A stretch of 64,000 nucleotides of DNA. Origin: Morchella semilibera. Its lineage: Eukaryota; Ascomycota; Pezizomycetes; Pezizales; Morchellaceae. Location: contig CM018606.1 in NCBI GenBank assembly GCA_009192285.1, forward strand, positions 548,081 to 612,080, read 5' to 3'. The notes beneath the pieces are model-generated. The model worked only from the letters and a program-made list of their open reading frames with translations. It was not told where the DNA came from and made no database searches. This document shows positions 35,487 to 46,879 of the stretch, piece by piece (position 1 is the stretch's first letter; each line of letters opens with the position of its first letter). The position numbers and the translations under genes are program-made.

Positions 35487-37960
35487 CTTCTGTGCTAAGG
35501 GTACACTCCCAGCATCTGACGCAAAGGTGGTTCGCTTGTGTTTCTCCGGTGGGGAGGATACCGTAGGATTTTTTATTTGGCGGTTTGTAGACGAATGGGT
35601 GATATGAATAAAACTCTTCCTCGATTTCTGGCACACAGAGATTGCGATACAAAAGCTAGGTCAACTATATATCGCGGAACGGAACTCGAACTGCCTTGGG
35701 AGCACAGCGAATCGTGAAGCAAGTATAAGTTCCTTATAAATGCTTGAAGCAGCTCTCATTGATCAAAGTTACAGGAAAAATTCAGCTCCCCTCCCGGACC
35801 TCTAACCACTTTAGAGCAGCCACCAGAACCATGACCATATGCAGCCAGCAAAATCTGAGAAGCACAAACTTAAACCCTGCTGTTACCAGAAATACCGGGG
35901 ATATTCGAGAGATTGATGCATAACAGTAGCCCATGCAATCTAGTTGGAACATAGTGCCCAATATTATACAATGTTGGCACCTTAGAGCCCTATCACCCGC
36001 AATGGCAGACTCCCCGTGGCACATAGCCCAATATCACCACTACCTACATATTACAGGAGGCTGACGTGCCAAAGAAAGAATTCCTTCATCGGGGCCAACC
36101 GAAGTATTTTGGGCTTCATAGGAGCATGCCCCACGAGTATCTAACACCGCTTAAGTAATTGAGTATTATTATGCCTAGATATGACCACGGTTCTTTCAGA
36201 GTCCATACAACTTCAACCGTGCCGACTCTTACATTCCCTAATTACTTTTAATTAGTCCCGCCAAGAACCCCGTCTACCAACCTTTAGGATTTAATGAACC
36301 ACGAAGGCAACAAATAATATTGTCTTTCCGATCATCGGCGGCTAAAGAAAGTTCACTCTCTTTGCCCCTTAGCGCGAATGCGACTCTATCAACTGGGTGT
36401 TGCACTAGCTGAGTTTATTCTGCGCATAGCCTTGCAACTGGGTCATAATATGACCCCCAGCGAGTCGCTTACCTCGCTCGGCCATAATTGGTGGGGCCGT
36501 TTCAGAACGATCATTACCAGCGGTGTCTCTGAGAATTTGCCAATACTTAGCTCATTTCCGGCCTTCATTTCCTCCACCCCTCAATTCTGAGAAGCCTCGA
36601 AGATCGGGCAAGGTTGTATGCACCTAGGTGCGCATTCCTGATAGTTGTACAGCGACAGGTAATAAGTGATGGAACACAGTGATGCCTGTTTTGGTAAAAC
36701 GCCACCAACCAATATTAATGTTGCAGCATGATTTTTACTTGGACTTATGTGGGAAAAGATTCAGGTCAAATTAAAATTTTAAAAATACAAAAAAAAAAGG
36801 ACCAGTAGTATCGCCCCTGCCTGCCCCTCCACCTGAATAGCATTCGGTGATGGAGGGGGGGTTGTGTTGCAAAAGCTGCCCAATTAAATACTTGCTTGGC
36901 TGCGCATGCCAAGCTTGAGTGTCACTTTAATTCAAAACGTATTTGCCCAATTAATCAGCACCCTTTGCAGACACTCACTTTCAAACAAGCGTCCCAGTAC
37001 TTATTCCGGTATCATTCTCTTGTATGGTGTGGGAATATATACGCTCTTCGGGCCAAAGAATCATACCAAATTCATGCCTGCATACATACATGTATCTAGT
37101 CCGAATCTTGGGATCTAAGCGAAACCTTTCGATCTCCCGCCCACACATCTATGGCGCTGGATCCACCCCCGCATGCCCGGTTCACGGGCATCCCCCATTT
37201 TGCAGGAGCTCCAAATTTAACTGGGCTGGGCCTGCATACCTTTAAGGTGTGGCTATGATGCCCCAGTACATCAAAACCCAGATCATTGGGAATTAATCAA
37301 TGCTACAAAGTTTCGAGTAGTTGAAACATGCAAGGGATATATTTCTATCGCAAGGCCTTAAGGACAAACACCAGCACCACGCGTGAGGTTTTTTCTGAAG
37401 ACGAGGCGTCAAAATTGGACTGCAGCAGCTCCACTGTCAATAGTTCGGGGTCAGTCCGACGGTATCGTAGGCGGAGGGGGGCCACTATTGGTTGTGTTTC
37501 CGGGGTAGGAGGCACAGAGCCAATGAATTCAACTCCAATCGCCCGATCTAATCTGCGCACTAAATACTAATTGCGCAGAACGAAGTCATGCACTTACAAC
37601 AGAGCAACATGCGTCATATAGGTGAGGAAATATTTAATGGGTTTGACGTGGCGCATTTGAATCATCTTTCTATAGGAGATAAACATTATGTGAAATTCGA
37701 TGATCGGCAATATACTGCCTATTCAGAAAGGCGATTAGATTAGACATCACAATGAATGGTTAATATTCCACTATGCCCAGAGAATTTATTGCTAGATCGA
37801 GATAGATAAAGTCATCAGGAGACCTGTAGGATAACTAATTTGGCTGTAAACTCATGTCATAGGAACTCTATTCCCCAGAAGCCTTCGGGCTCGTCATGAG
37901 ACACCACCCGGGCCCCATTTGTGCGCTGTAGTTAGGCCTTTACACGAGAAACAGGCAATA

Positions 37961-38113
37961 CCGCAAAAACTGCCCTCAGTGGCCGGTGATACAAGTTGGA
38001 ATTCCCCTGTTCAGCTATCTGTCTTGAATACGCCCCCTAATTTTCGCTCATACAGGCTTAAAAAGGTAACTTCGACGTCTTGTGTGACCGGCCACTGAGG
38101 CCAGTTTTTGCGG
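37961..38113. mobile_element. TA-flanked inverted-repeat element (CCGCAAAAACT family), short form
   Basis: This 153-bp element begins CCGCAAAAACTG and ends CAGTTTTTGCGG after counting a one- to four-base offset; CAGTGGCCGGT/ACCGGCCACTG continue the arms. TA flanks both ends (37959-37960 and 38114-38115). The outer bases are shared with the long form at 14628-14996. Confidence 0.8.
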
Positions 38114-38787
38114 TAGAGCTAGAATGTTTGGCCAAATCATGTTAAAAGCCGTGGATCTTGAGGGGCTTGATTGTTGGAGTATATTCAATGGCAATCAGCT
38201 GGAAATAGCTGAATGCTAAGTTTGGAACCGTTTTGAGAAGCTCGATAAAAACAACAAGGCTTAAGTAGTAGTCGGCGAGTAGGAAATTATTTATTCCTAA
38301 GACTTCTCTAAGATATGCAACTGCGCAAGTTGGATTCAAGTAGGATGTGATATAATATTTTCGGCTACAAGACTTGAAGGTACGCATGGAGATATATTCA
38401 TTCCTTATGACTATGATTTCCTTCTCAGAGTGCTTGTGAGCCCTTATGCGCGCCAAGAGGCAAACACATGCAGATACTCTTGGGAATTAATAATTTTTTT
38501 GTTCACACCCGTGGCTAAAAAATCCCCTCCGTACACCGGCGGGACAAAGGTAACTAACTGACTCAGCTGGGATCACGTATAAATCACCCAGGGGGCCAAA
38601 CACACGGCGTCTGGACCGGCAACCCAAGTGTTATATCCACTCGGCCACCGGCCTTCTGATGGAAACTTCCCACAACCCACATTTAGCGCGCTCGCTAAAG
38701 CTTATCCCACGACGTGGCGGGAAGCTGGCAGCCAACGTTTTTGCTCGGTAAACTCTAGTAACAGTGAGCGGATGTGGGTGGTTTTTT

Positions 38788-38998
38788 CTTCTTCCTTTCT
38801 TTCCTTTTCTCTTTCCTCTTCTTTTCTTTTCTTTTCTTATTTCTTTTCTTTTCTTTTCTTATTTCTTTTCTTTTCCTATTTCTTTTCTTTTCCTATTTCT
38901 TTTCTTTTCCTATTTCTTTTCTTTTCCTATTTCTTTTCTTTTCTTATTTCTTTTCCCCTCTTTCCTTCCTCTTCCTCTTTTCTTTTTTGTTTTTTTTT
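38788..38998. repeat. Polypyrimidine tract with CTATTTCTTTTCTTTTC-type units
   Basis: About 210 bases are almost pure C/T on the plus strand, built from TTTCTTTTC units with a period near 17 that end at a T-run and G9. Predicted Phe/Ser/Leu-rich proteins in all three frames are artefacts of the repeat. Such mirror-like polypurine/polypyrimidine DNA can form intramolecular triplexes. Confidence 0.85.
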
Positions 38999-41585
38999 GG
39001 GGGGGGGGCTCTATTAAGATTACAGCTCCTCTATGCCAAACTAGATGTAGGTTTATATGTAAAGCAAATCTAGCTTTCATAGGGTATGTTAGTCCTAACC
39101 CGCGGGGGCCAATCATCTTGGACTTCGTTTAAGAGTCTTTCAGGTACATCTGATCAGTGGTAGGTTGGAGCTGTGCATAGGGAGGGTCGCCGCAGCAGGG
39201 ATTCTTCTCGTCAAGCTCCCGGAAACCTAAAAAACCCTCCATTAGCCCTCTGGTAAAGATGCTTCAGGCCTTTGCATTCGGGATGCACTTCCTGGTTATC
39301 TCTTGGCTTTTCTTTACATTACTTGTGCATTATACTACATACTCAGCGGATGAAAGGCCCCTCGCTGTTTAGTTTTTCCCTTCCCTGCAGGGCTGGTTTA
39401 AACATGTTAGATGAAAGAAATAGACGACTTTCACCTATAGACGTCCCTCGTCACACGCAGGAAGAAAAAAGGACTGTTCTTATCGGAGAGCTGAAATAAT
39501 TGGTCCAACATGTTGCGCAATACTTTCTTCTTCCGCATCGACTTGCGATACCTTAAATACGCCATAGATATAACGAGCAATGCCCCACTTCTAAATTACC
39601 AAATGCTACCTTGGCCAATCGGGCATTCCTAAACCTCTCCCCTCTTGGGTGCACTTTATAACTATTAGCGAAGGAATTTCAAGCCTTAGTTAGTACCAAC
39701 CCTGGTAGCCACCCGAGTGATGGCTGTTTTAGCACTTTTCGCCTTGTCGTGCACGGCGTTCTTGCCAGTCTCGGTAGTAACAGGCTTCGCAACAGCCTTA
39801 CGGCATCTTAAGAGACACAGTATTAGTCTCAGAAATTGGGCCTCCCGGTGGAAGCTCCTGGAGTGGTAGCGCCGGAGTCCCCAACCCCACTCACCTTCGC
39901 ACCACCCGCCCCAGTTTGCCCTTACCTGCAATAACCTCATTATTTTGCGGCGGTGGCCTTGCTGCATGCAATCTTATTTTTGTAAGGATGTTTGCCTTTG
40001 GCTATTGTCGCATATACAGGCCGGCAGTGTGATGTCGCATGTGTGATAGCCTATGGTTCAATAGAAGCCCAAATCCTGATATCTGGTTGGCAGCAACTCT
40101 AAACCCCAAAGATGTTGATCTAATGAATTATCACCTCCGATCATGTAATATCACTCACCTGTTCATCTGTTCACAGCTAGTCATGAACTATCACTCAGAT
40201 AATCCCTCCTCCACAAACCGCGAACCCACCCCACAGAAACCTTCTCAACTTGCGTTATAATCTAGACACAAGTCAAATGCGATACCTAGTAGCTGGAGTC
40301 AATTTTTTGATACGCAGGTATGTAGTATGTGATGAAAACCCTGCTCTGCGGTGACAATATCTTGGGATCGCTGCATGAGTTGGGTGGCAATTGCAAATGA
40401 TGTCTGGGAGCTGGTTAGCTACAAAAGAATATGTATATGATCTGTATCGCGGAGAACCTCGGAGAGCGGAAGATTGATACGCGTATATTAGAACGTGTCA
40501 CTTAGCTTGGTAATTATAAAGTGTATAGTACTTTCCACGTGGATCAAATCGTGGAAAGATCCCTTAGTTATTTAGGTATGTAGCTATGTACGTCCAGGAA
40601 TGCTGAACGGTTGTGTAAGCAAAATCATATTGACTATTTAACTCATTCTATACACAACTCAAGGACAGGTAGCGGGAAATGGGTGCATAATACATGTCAT
40701 TGGGAATTGAGTTTTTCACTACCCAATTTCTCGAATAAACCCCAAGATATCTAAGGCTACTGCTATTCTTCTTCTTTTGATTTAATAACCTTTTTAGATT
40801 CAGCTAGGGCAGTAATTTCCAAGGCCACTTATTTTTTAACTTTGAAGCAGCCAGATTTCAATAGTAGCTTTGAGTCCCCCCTTGAGTCGCCGCATTCTCC
40901 CTAATCCTTCTCTTCCCTTCCTCCTTCTACTGCCCCCGCACCCTTTCCCCGGGCAGTTAGGAGTTGGTAGGTGTTATAATCGGGTTATACTTCTTTATCC
41001 TCCCTTGGCTTGCTTGTCGATCACGGCGGTATCAAGCGGTCCTCTCCCAACATTTGCACTCGAGATAAATAAAAGGCGATTATCACATACTCTTGAAAAG
41101 AATACATTTTGAATAGATGGAAAAAGTCGTCAAGATGAGAAAGGAAACTTAGTTAAAATCGTTTTAATTTAGTTACTCTTGTTTACTTTCCTTTTACGTG
41201 ATTTTGTGATGAGGGGGTTGAGGCAAAATAATAGAAAGAGGGTGGTATCTAGCTATAGGCAAGGCCTAGTACATGCCAATAAATAGTTGAACAGAACTTT
41301 GAGTATATCGGGTTACCAAAATCGGCAAAACAATCAAGCTTATCATAGACACATGTAGGGAAAAAGAAAAAAAGGGGGGGTACTTTGTATTTGACCGCTG
41401 GCCTTAGGGGTGGATTTATACGTGCCTTATAAAACTCATACCTGTGGCCGTAATTGCCAACTTCCTTCGTTACGGCTTTCAGTAACCTCCTCTACACCGT
41501 CCCCTTCTCCTCTACGCCAATTACCCACCCCGGCGCCTTATTGAGAATATCCCCTCCCCCCCTGTGAGACCAGCCCTACCTACTA

Positions 41586-42030
41586 TCATGCATATGACTG
41601 GCCGTCCCAACTAGGCCCTGCCGCCGCCCGTCTCTTTCTCCGCTCCTTATTGTCTGCGACCCGCAGCATCCCTCCAAACGCAGCTATCTCGCGCGGAATC
41701 GTCGCATGCGGGTAGAACGTGAGCAATGCAACGTTCGGATTGAACATGCAGGGTTTTTCAACGAGGATATTTTGGAGGTTAGGATCATTATTGGTTATTT
41801 CTTTAAAGAGTTGGTCTTCATCCGTAGGTACAGGTAGGTATACCATCTTTTGCACATTAGGGAGCGGTTTCGAGACAGCGTGGGGCTTGTGCTCTCTCGC
41901 CGCGGCGCTTGTGCTCTCCGGTGCTCGCCCTACAGAGGGGGGGGCTGCGGGTCCTGGGCTGCGGGCGACAACATGTGCCTCCGGTGGCTGGTTCACGCCG
42001 GAGCCGGCGAGGTCTGATGGTCCGGCGTGC
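41586..42030 (-). other. Possible alternative 3' exon of the IRG-type GTPase gene
   Basis: This frame stays open for about 148 codons downstream of the GTPase gene. It reads Pro/Ala-rich, then NVQKMVYLPVPTDEDQLF and a basic KERRKRRAAAGP end. A candidate intron of 65 nt (GTGTTA...ACACAG, 42031-42095) would join it in frame to the GTPase exon and replace the last 33 codons or so. The donor is not ideal, so this is a hypothesis. Confidence 0.3.
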
Positions 42031-43417
42031 ACTGTGTTATCACTGTTACGGATTCCTCTCCATGCATCTTGAGCCCAGGTAAGTAGACCCTAACACCGTG
42101 TTGGCGGACAAACTCATAGTCAAATCGTGTGCCTGACCGACGTACCTGCATATCACACCGTCGCTTTGCGGCCGCTTCAAGCAGCTTGTGGACCAGAAAT
42201 CTCTCGTGGATAACATTCGGGTCCGGTTGGGCCCATGAATCTGGCAATCTGTGATGCTGGAGGCCGGAATTGTACGTATGCTGCAAGACATCCCTTGAGA
42301 TGACATATACAGGTTGATCCGGTAGACCCTGCCTCTGTAACCCTTCACTCACTGTTTGCTGGGATTCCAATATAAATTGATCCCGACAGGCTGTGTACAG
42401 CTGTGGGTTATCTGTAATTTCCGAATAGATGCCGGTACCGTACTCTTTCATCATGTTTGAGATGTGCATGTCGGCCTTTGACCGGACAATGAACACCGGG
42501 ACTTTAAATCTTGCGCAGTTCTCAACTATGAGCGCATCAATCTCTTCGAATCGGTCTCCGATTGCGAGGATTATGAGGTCAAACATATACAAACTCTGTC
42601 TGACAAAGTAATCGTGGTTGGGAATGCGCTGGGTACCAGCACCCGGAACATCAAACCATACCATCCTGCTACGGGGAGGTTCAGTCCCAGGGTCCGGATA
42701 ACGCCCAATTTCAAGCGTCGTCTCCATCGTACCTGTCCGCGAGGCACCAGGATCCCTATTTCGTAGGTTTCGGAATGCATTGATGAGGGAGGACTTTCCG
42801 CAGCCAGACTTGCCGACAATTGCAAAGTGGAAACGGTCCCGGCCGTATTGGATCCTTTTCAGGGCCTCCTGAAACTCCCCCCGTGTGGGAAACCGGAACC
42901 GGTCAAGCACATTTCCGGAATCTCTGCGCGAAGCTTTCTCCTTCTCCCTCCTCTCATGCTCTCGTATCTTTTCTGCCAGAGCCTGGTTTTCTTTCTCAAG
43001 TTCCTCCCATGCAATTCTGTCATGAGCTTCTTTTTGTTGTTGCCTCTCCAGCTCCTCCTCCCTGACCTTTCCCAATTCTTCGGCCCTTTTCTGCTCAGTG
43101 GCATTCCCCCGTCGCCCCGTATCCACCGGGTCTCCCAGGACCCTCCTCTGCTCTGCCACTAGGCTGCTAAACAGCACAGGTTCCTCCTTGGTCTGTTCTG
43201 TCAAAAGCCCGAATTTACTATCAAGTTCGATCACAGTTTCATTCAGCTTGGTGGGGCCACGAAAAACGGCCATGGCAACGAGTCCTAAGGCCGTCGATAC
43301 AGCGAGAACAGGAGCGGGAATTTGGGAGATTCCAGGGGATAGGGAGGCAAAAAGGCGGGCCACGGGGGGGATCATGGGGACTATTGAGGTAATCACGGGA
43401 GTTATTGAGGGAATCAT
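41993..43417 (-). CDS. IRG-type GTPase with N-terminal membrane segment and coiled coil (474 aa)
   Basis: The frame is open further upstream (to 43834), but the protein-like part begins at the ATG at 43415-43417. An N-terminal hydrophobic region includes a likely membrane helix (residues ~35-52, PAPVLAVSTALGLVAMAVF). A charged helical or coiled-coil stretch follows (about 105-165). The G domain has G1 GKSGCGKS (202-209), a switch region MTETT-like METTLEIGRYPDP, G3 DVPGAG (256-261) and G4 RSKAD (312-316). This order and spacing match the immunity-related GTPase (IRG/IIGP, PF05049) family, in which GTP binding drives membrane association and oligomerisation. A related gene is 5 kb away at 48319 on the opposite strand. 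The C-terminus may be altered by a 3' intron. Upstream in-frame sequence of 139 codons is probably 5' leader. Confidence 0.8.
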   Translation of the reverse strand: MIPSITPVITSIVPMIPPVARLFASLSPGISQIPAPVLAVSTALGLVAMAVFRGPTKLNETVIELDSKFGLLTEQTKEEPVLFSSLVAEQRRVLGDPVDTGRRGNATEQKRAEELGKVREEELERQQQKEAHDRIAWEELEKENQALAEKIREHERREKEKASRRDSGNVLDRFRFPTRGEFQEALKRIQYGRDRFHFAIVGKSGCGKSSLINAFRNLRNRDPGASRTGTMETTLEIGRYPDPGTEPPRSRMVWFDVPGAGTQRIPNHDYFVRQSLYMFDLIILAIGDRFEEIDALIVENCARFKVPVFIVRSKADMHISNMMKEYGTGIYSEITDNPQLYTACRDQFILESQQTVSEGLQRQGLPDQPVYVISRDVLQHTYNSGLQHHRLPDSWAQPDPNVIHERFLVHKLLEAAAKRRCDMQVRRSGTRFDYEFVRQHGVRVYLPGLKMHGEESVTVITQCTPDHQTSPAPA

Positions 43418-46195
43418 GGCGGCTGTGAAGACCACTATCTTGCTGTGATCTGATGAGATATTTGATATCAATATATCTGTACGTCTTCGTTCGATTCGAT
43501 CGTCGGGACAGGGAGAGCTTGGCAACGACCGATAATATCCCCTCAATAGAAGTGGCCGAGCAGGGAATGGACGAAAAGGGATTATTGTATATGAGATATA
43601 GGTGGGTATGTCTGGTACAAATGATTTGAAGTATGGGGAAATGAGTTGTCTACCACTGCAGTTGGCGGGGTTTTCGATCAGGCAACCATTTGTTGAGTAA
43701 TCGACTGCAGCTGCATGATGTCGACGGGTTCGGGCTTGACGGTGTGGCGCTGGGATACACGTGCACAGCCACTCTGAAAAGTTAGCTGTCATGTCTCCGT
43801 GTACACGGCAACGGGCTCTTTCAAAATGCCGCACAATAGCTTATCGACGTCGATGCCAGCTAGTTACATGGTTGCTAATGCGTGCCTTGGAGGTGGAACT
43901 TTGTACAAATGTCTGCCCCTAAATTAGCAAAAAGGACAAGAAAGGAGATACGATCTAGATCTGCTGCTGAAAAAGTAACCATATTGCCATTTTCTTCTAT
44001 TTGGACCACTCTAGCCAACTATGTGGCCTCATCTCTTTCTATCTAACGGTAAAGCCTAGCTAAGTAGCATAACCCATCTCCCTCTAGCTCCCTTGTTGCA
44101 CTTCTGCTGGTCATGATATGGTGTGGCCTAGGGGCGGGCGAGACCTTTGTGTGAGTATTTTTCTCGGGTATAATGCCCAGTCGATAACGGGATAGACCCG
44201 GTTTAATTAATTTACCTGGGCACTTACTCTTTAATTCTTCTTGATGCACGCGCGCCAAAAAGGCTTGTCCCCTAGCTAGTCACGATGGATAATATAATGA
44301 GAGTGGATGTATTTGTGAGTAGACGATATATACCCAAAGTATCCCGGGAAGAAAAAAGCAACAATTTACAGGCAATATACAGCGAGCATTACAGGCCTCC
44401 TCGATAGCGCTAAAGGTACCTATGGCGTCGATTAGACTTTGTGTATGAGAGTCAAATGCGAGCCCCTCAGGTGGTCTGGCACTCCAGAATGAGCCGATCT
44501 ATTAATAAATCTTATCTGGTATAACATACCCTGCATCTTATTCATGCATAATCACTCGCTCACGACGGATCACTCGGAGTCATGGGTCCTTCCTTTTCCC
44601 GATTTCGGACTTCCAGGGCAGACCAAACACCCTGTGTGTATTCTGATCACCGCCACCATGATTAGTATGTTCAGGTTTTTATCCCGTTTTAACTTCCTGC
44701 TTCGCCTTACACGTTATAATTTATTGATCCCCGTAATAACATGTAATCTTTCGCCGTAGATACCCACAAACTACTTTGAAGCGACGCGGTAGCTAGCCTA
44801 AGAGTCCTGTTATACAAGAACCCATGCGCATATGATGACGGAACCTGGCCTAAGTCTTCACTTGCTAAAATTTGTTGAAAGGGTTGGTTAATGTTCTTGA
44901 ATCGATCGATCGAAGCCGCCGGTCATCTGCACCGCACCAAACATAAGTGACCTAGAATCAAACTAAGGCTAGGAGTAATAGTGGCGGCCCAGTGGTTGTG
45001 GCCGTCGGGGTTTCCCTGCAGGGCACCTGGCCTATTAAGAGCCTAAAGGTCCTAGAGAGAGGAGAGGACCGGGCGGAGCATACCTGTGGATAGACCATGT
45101 CAAGCCGGGCGTGTGGCCCGGACCTACAAGATGGACGGGCTGCCCTTTTGAACGTAGTATATATGCTGTTTATGTGACCTTTGGGTATGGACGTCTATGG
45201 AGGCTGCGGACTGTACAGAGTAACTTGTATATAATACTTGGACCTATATAGCGTCTGCTTTTCCTTTCGCTTTACAACCCTACCCTTCATACTGCATGGA
45301 TATATATCTATATTACGGTACTGGTCTCTGTGGTGAATTGGCAAGGAAGCGGTCGCGTCCAGACGGGCCGGGTCTCATTTCGTTGCATTCGATATTCTCC
45401 CGCCTTCGTCTCTACTTCCGCCTCCACCTCGAGTATCTCCCTACCTCTATTGATTCTAATACCTATAGTAACGTCCATCTATATAGACTCCTAATCCATC
45501 ACCTAATTCATGCCCTAATCAACGCCTAACCCAGCATCTAATACTGCACCGGATTGGCGCCTAACCTATGTCCAAATTACCGATTTCTGTAGGCAGGGGG
45601 AGGGCGCGCGGGTAGGAATATATGAAAACAAATGTAGGTTTATATAGCATTATATGTAGAAGTGGAAAGTGACAGTCTCGCCCTACGCGTATAAGGGAAA
45701 CCGTTTCTAATCCCAGCCCACCAGCTCGCCCACCCACTGCGTTGATGCTACCAGTCTGCAGATCTTACAATCATTCCCTCCTATATATACCGCGGTGGCT
45801 CTAGAAGGTCAAATTTCGATATGAGCCACAGAAGCTGTTCTGCCGGTCTTTTGTCCGATACAGGAGCCGTATGGGGTGAGATCTCGGTACCGTTGCCGAT
45901 GTGCATTTTGTATCGAACCTTCCAACACCTATCCTCACTCAGTAACCAAACCAAGGTTTACACACCTAAACGGCTTCCTGGGCAAGAACTACATATTTCG
46001 TTTGATCTTTGCCATTCATAAATACTGGGAAGAGGTAAAGTACACAAAGCAAATCCTACTCTCATGCAGTCCTACAAAACAACTTGCTGGATAAAACATA
46101 CCCCCAGAGTAGTTTGGTATATATATACGTACTACCCTACCACTTGTATTTTGTCAGGGATATCAAGAACAAAGCCGCCCCATCTTAATTTCTGT
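43418..46195. other. Gene-free spacer
   Basis: Apart from the leader of the GTPase gene (up to about 43834, open but low in coding character) I see no gene. The sequence is AT-rich with scattered short palindromes. Confidence 0.45.
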
Positions 46196-46879
46196 TCAAG
46201 CATCGGTAATATCTATCAACCTGCTCCATATCCTTAACATCTCATTGGTGTACCAATGCGACGATATTTGCTGTCTACTACAGTCCAGCATCGCAGCAGC
46301 GATCGCCTTTTTATCATCCCCTTTAGCCTTCACAGGAACCCAATTTGCCGAGACAACTATTTCACCTGGCTTCGCGAATTTGAACCCAAACCCCACAAGT
46401 TGACTCCTGACGACCTCGCCTATCCCTTCCCACGAAATACCAGGTCGAGCAAGCTCATCGGCAATTGCATGGAGGACTACGATGAGCGAGCCAACCCGGC
46501 CACCAACAAGAGCATCCCACTCGGTTGTTGTAATACTGCCGACACGCTCATTTATCACGAATTTGACGGCTTTAGCGGCGGGTGTCGGTGGGGGCGGTAA
46601 TGAATCAGGAGTACTAGTTTCGGAAGGCTTTAGACTATTGTAGGCAAGATGAGCGGTCAGTGCTTGAGCGCTGACGAGGGTTGCTTCGGCGTTGATCTTA
46701 AGTGCTTCGACTACTTGTGAGACTCGATCTTGGGGATCTGAGGGGTTTGGAGTGAGGTTTGGTACGATGGTAGCTAGGTGGGCGATGGTTTGGGCGTTTA
46801 TGCGGTTTGCTTCGGCGTTGAACTTGAGCGCTTCGGCTAACTGTAAGTTAGGAGATACTGCAGAAGTATTTGACATCAT
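46196..46879 (-). CDS. Unknown protein (227 aa) with duplicated helical N-terminal motif
   Basis: This is a single exon starting at tandem ATGs (MMSNTS). Residues ~13-45 (LAEALKFNAEANRINAQTIA) and ~60-88 (VVEALKINAEATLVSAQALT) are an internal duplication likely to form an amphipathic helical pair. A Pro-rich linker (PPPPTPAAK) follows, then a compact domain with FVINERVGSITTTEWDALVG and WEGIGEVVRSQLVGFGFKFA, ending in a helical tail. It has no signal peptide or membrane segment and no known family. It lies between the two IRG-type GTPase genes, which is suggestive but not evidence of shared function. Confidence 0.65.
   Translation of the reverse strand: MMSNTSAVSPNLQLAEALKFNAEANRINAQTIAHLATIVPNLTPNPSDPQDRVSQVVEALKINAEATLVSAQALTAHLAYNSLKPSETSTPDSLPPPPTPAAKAVKFVINERVGSITTTEWDALVGGRVGSLIVVLHAIADELARPGISWEGIGEVVRSQLVGFGFKFAKPGEIVVSANWVPVKAKGDDKKAIAAAMLDCSRQQISSHWYTNEMLRIWSRLIDITDA

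Larger units (their letters stand above)
35487..41585. other. Gene-free spacer with elements
   Basis: No convincing gene over 6 kb. It holds a TA-flanked MITE (37961-38113) and a long polypyrimidine tract (38788-38998). At 39690-39960 on the minus strand the stretch KAVAKPVTTETGKNAVHDKA has coding-like composition but no resolvable start or splice pattern, so I do not call a gene. Confidence 0.45.

Noticed and set aside
35487-35636. Upstream 50-codon extension of the membrane protein
   Set aside because: The extension begins with GTG, which is unlikely as a nuclear start; the first ATG is at 35486.
38590-38665. tRNA-like TGGCCGAGTGGA (A box) on the minus strand
   Set aside because: It resembles the start of a Ser/Leu tRNA, but no anticodon arm or T-arm follows. 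A tRNA-derived SINE remains possible but unsupported.
38628-39132. Three overlapping Phe/Ser-rich open frames
   Set aside because: All arise from the polypyrimidine repeat, which lacks stop codons; they have no start context or conserved sequence.
39686-39967. Possible small basic protein ending in TRVATRVGTN
   Set aside because: The C-terminal part has coding-like composition, but the start, introns and a homologue are lacking.
43418-43834. N-terminal extension of the minus-strand IRG gene (139 codons)
   Set aside because: The frame is open, but the composition is not protein-like and the ATG at 43417 begins a coherent hydrophobic N-terminus; treated as 5' leader.
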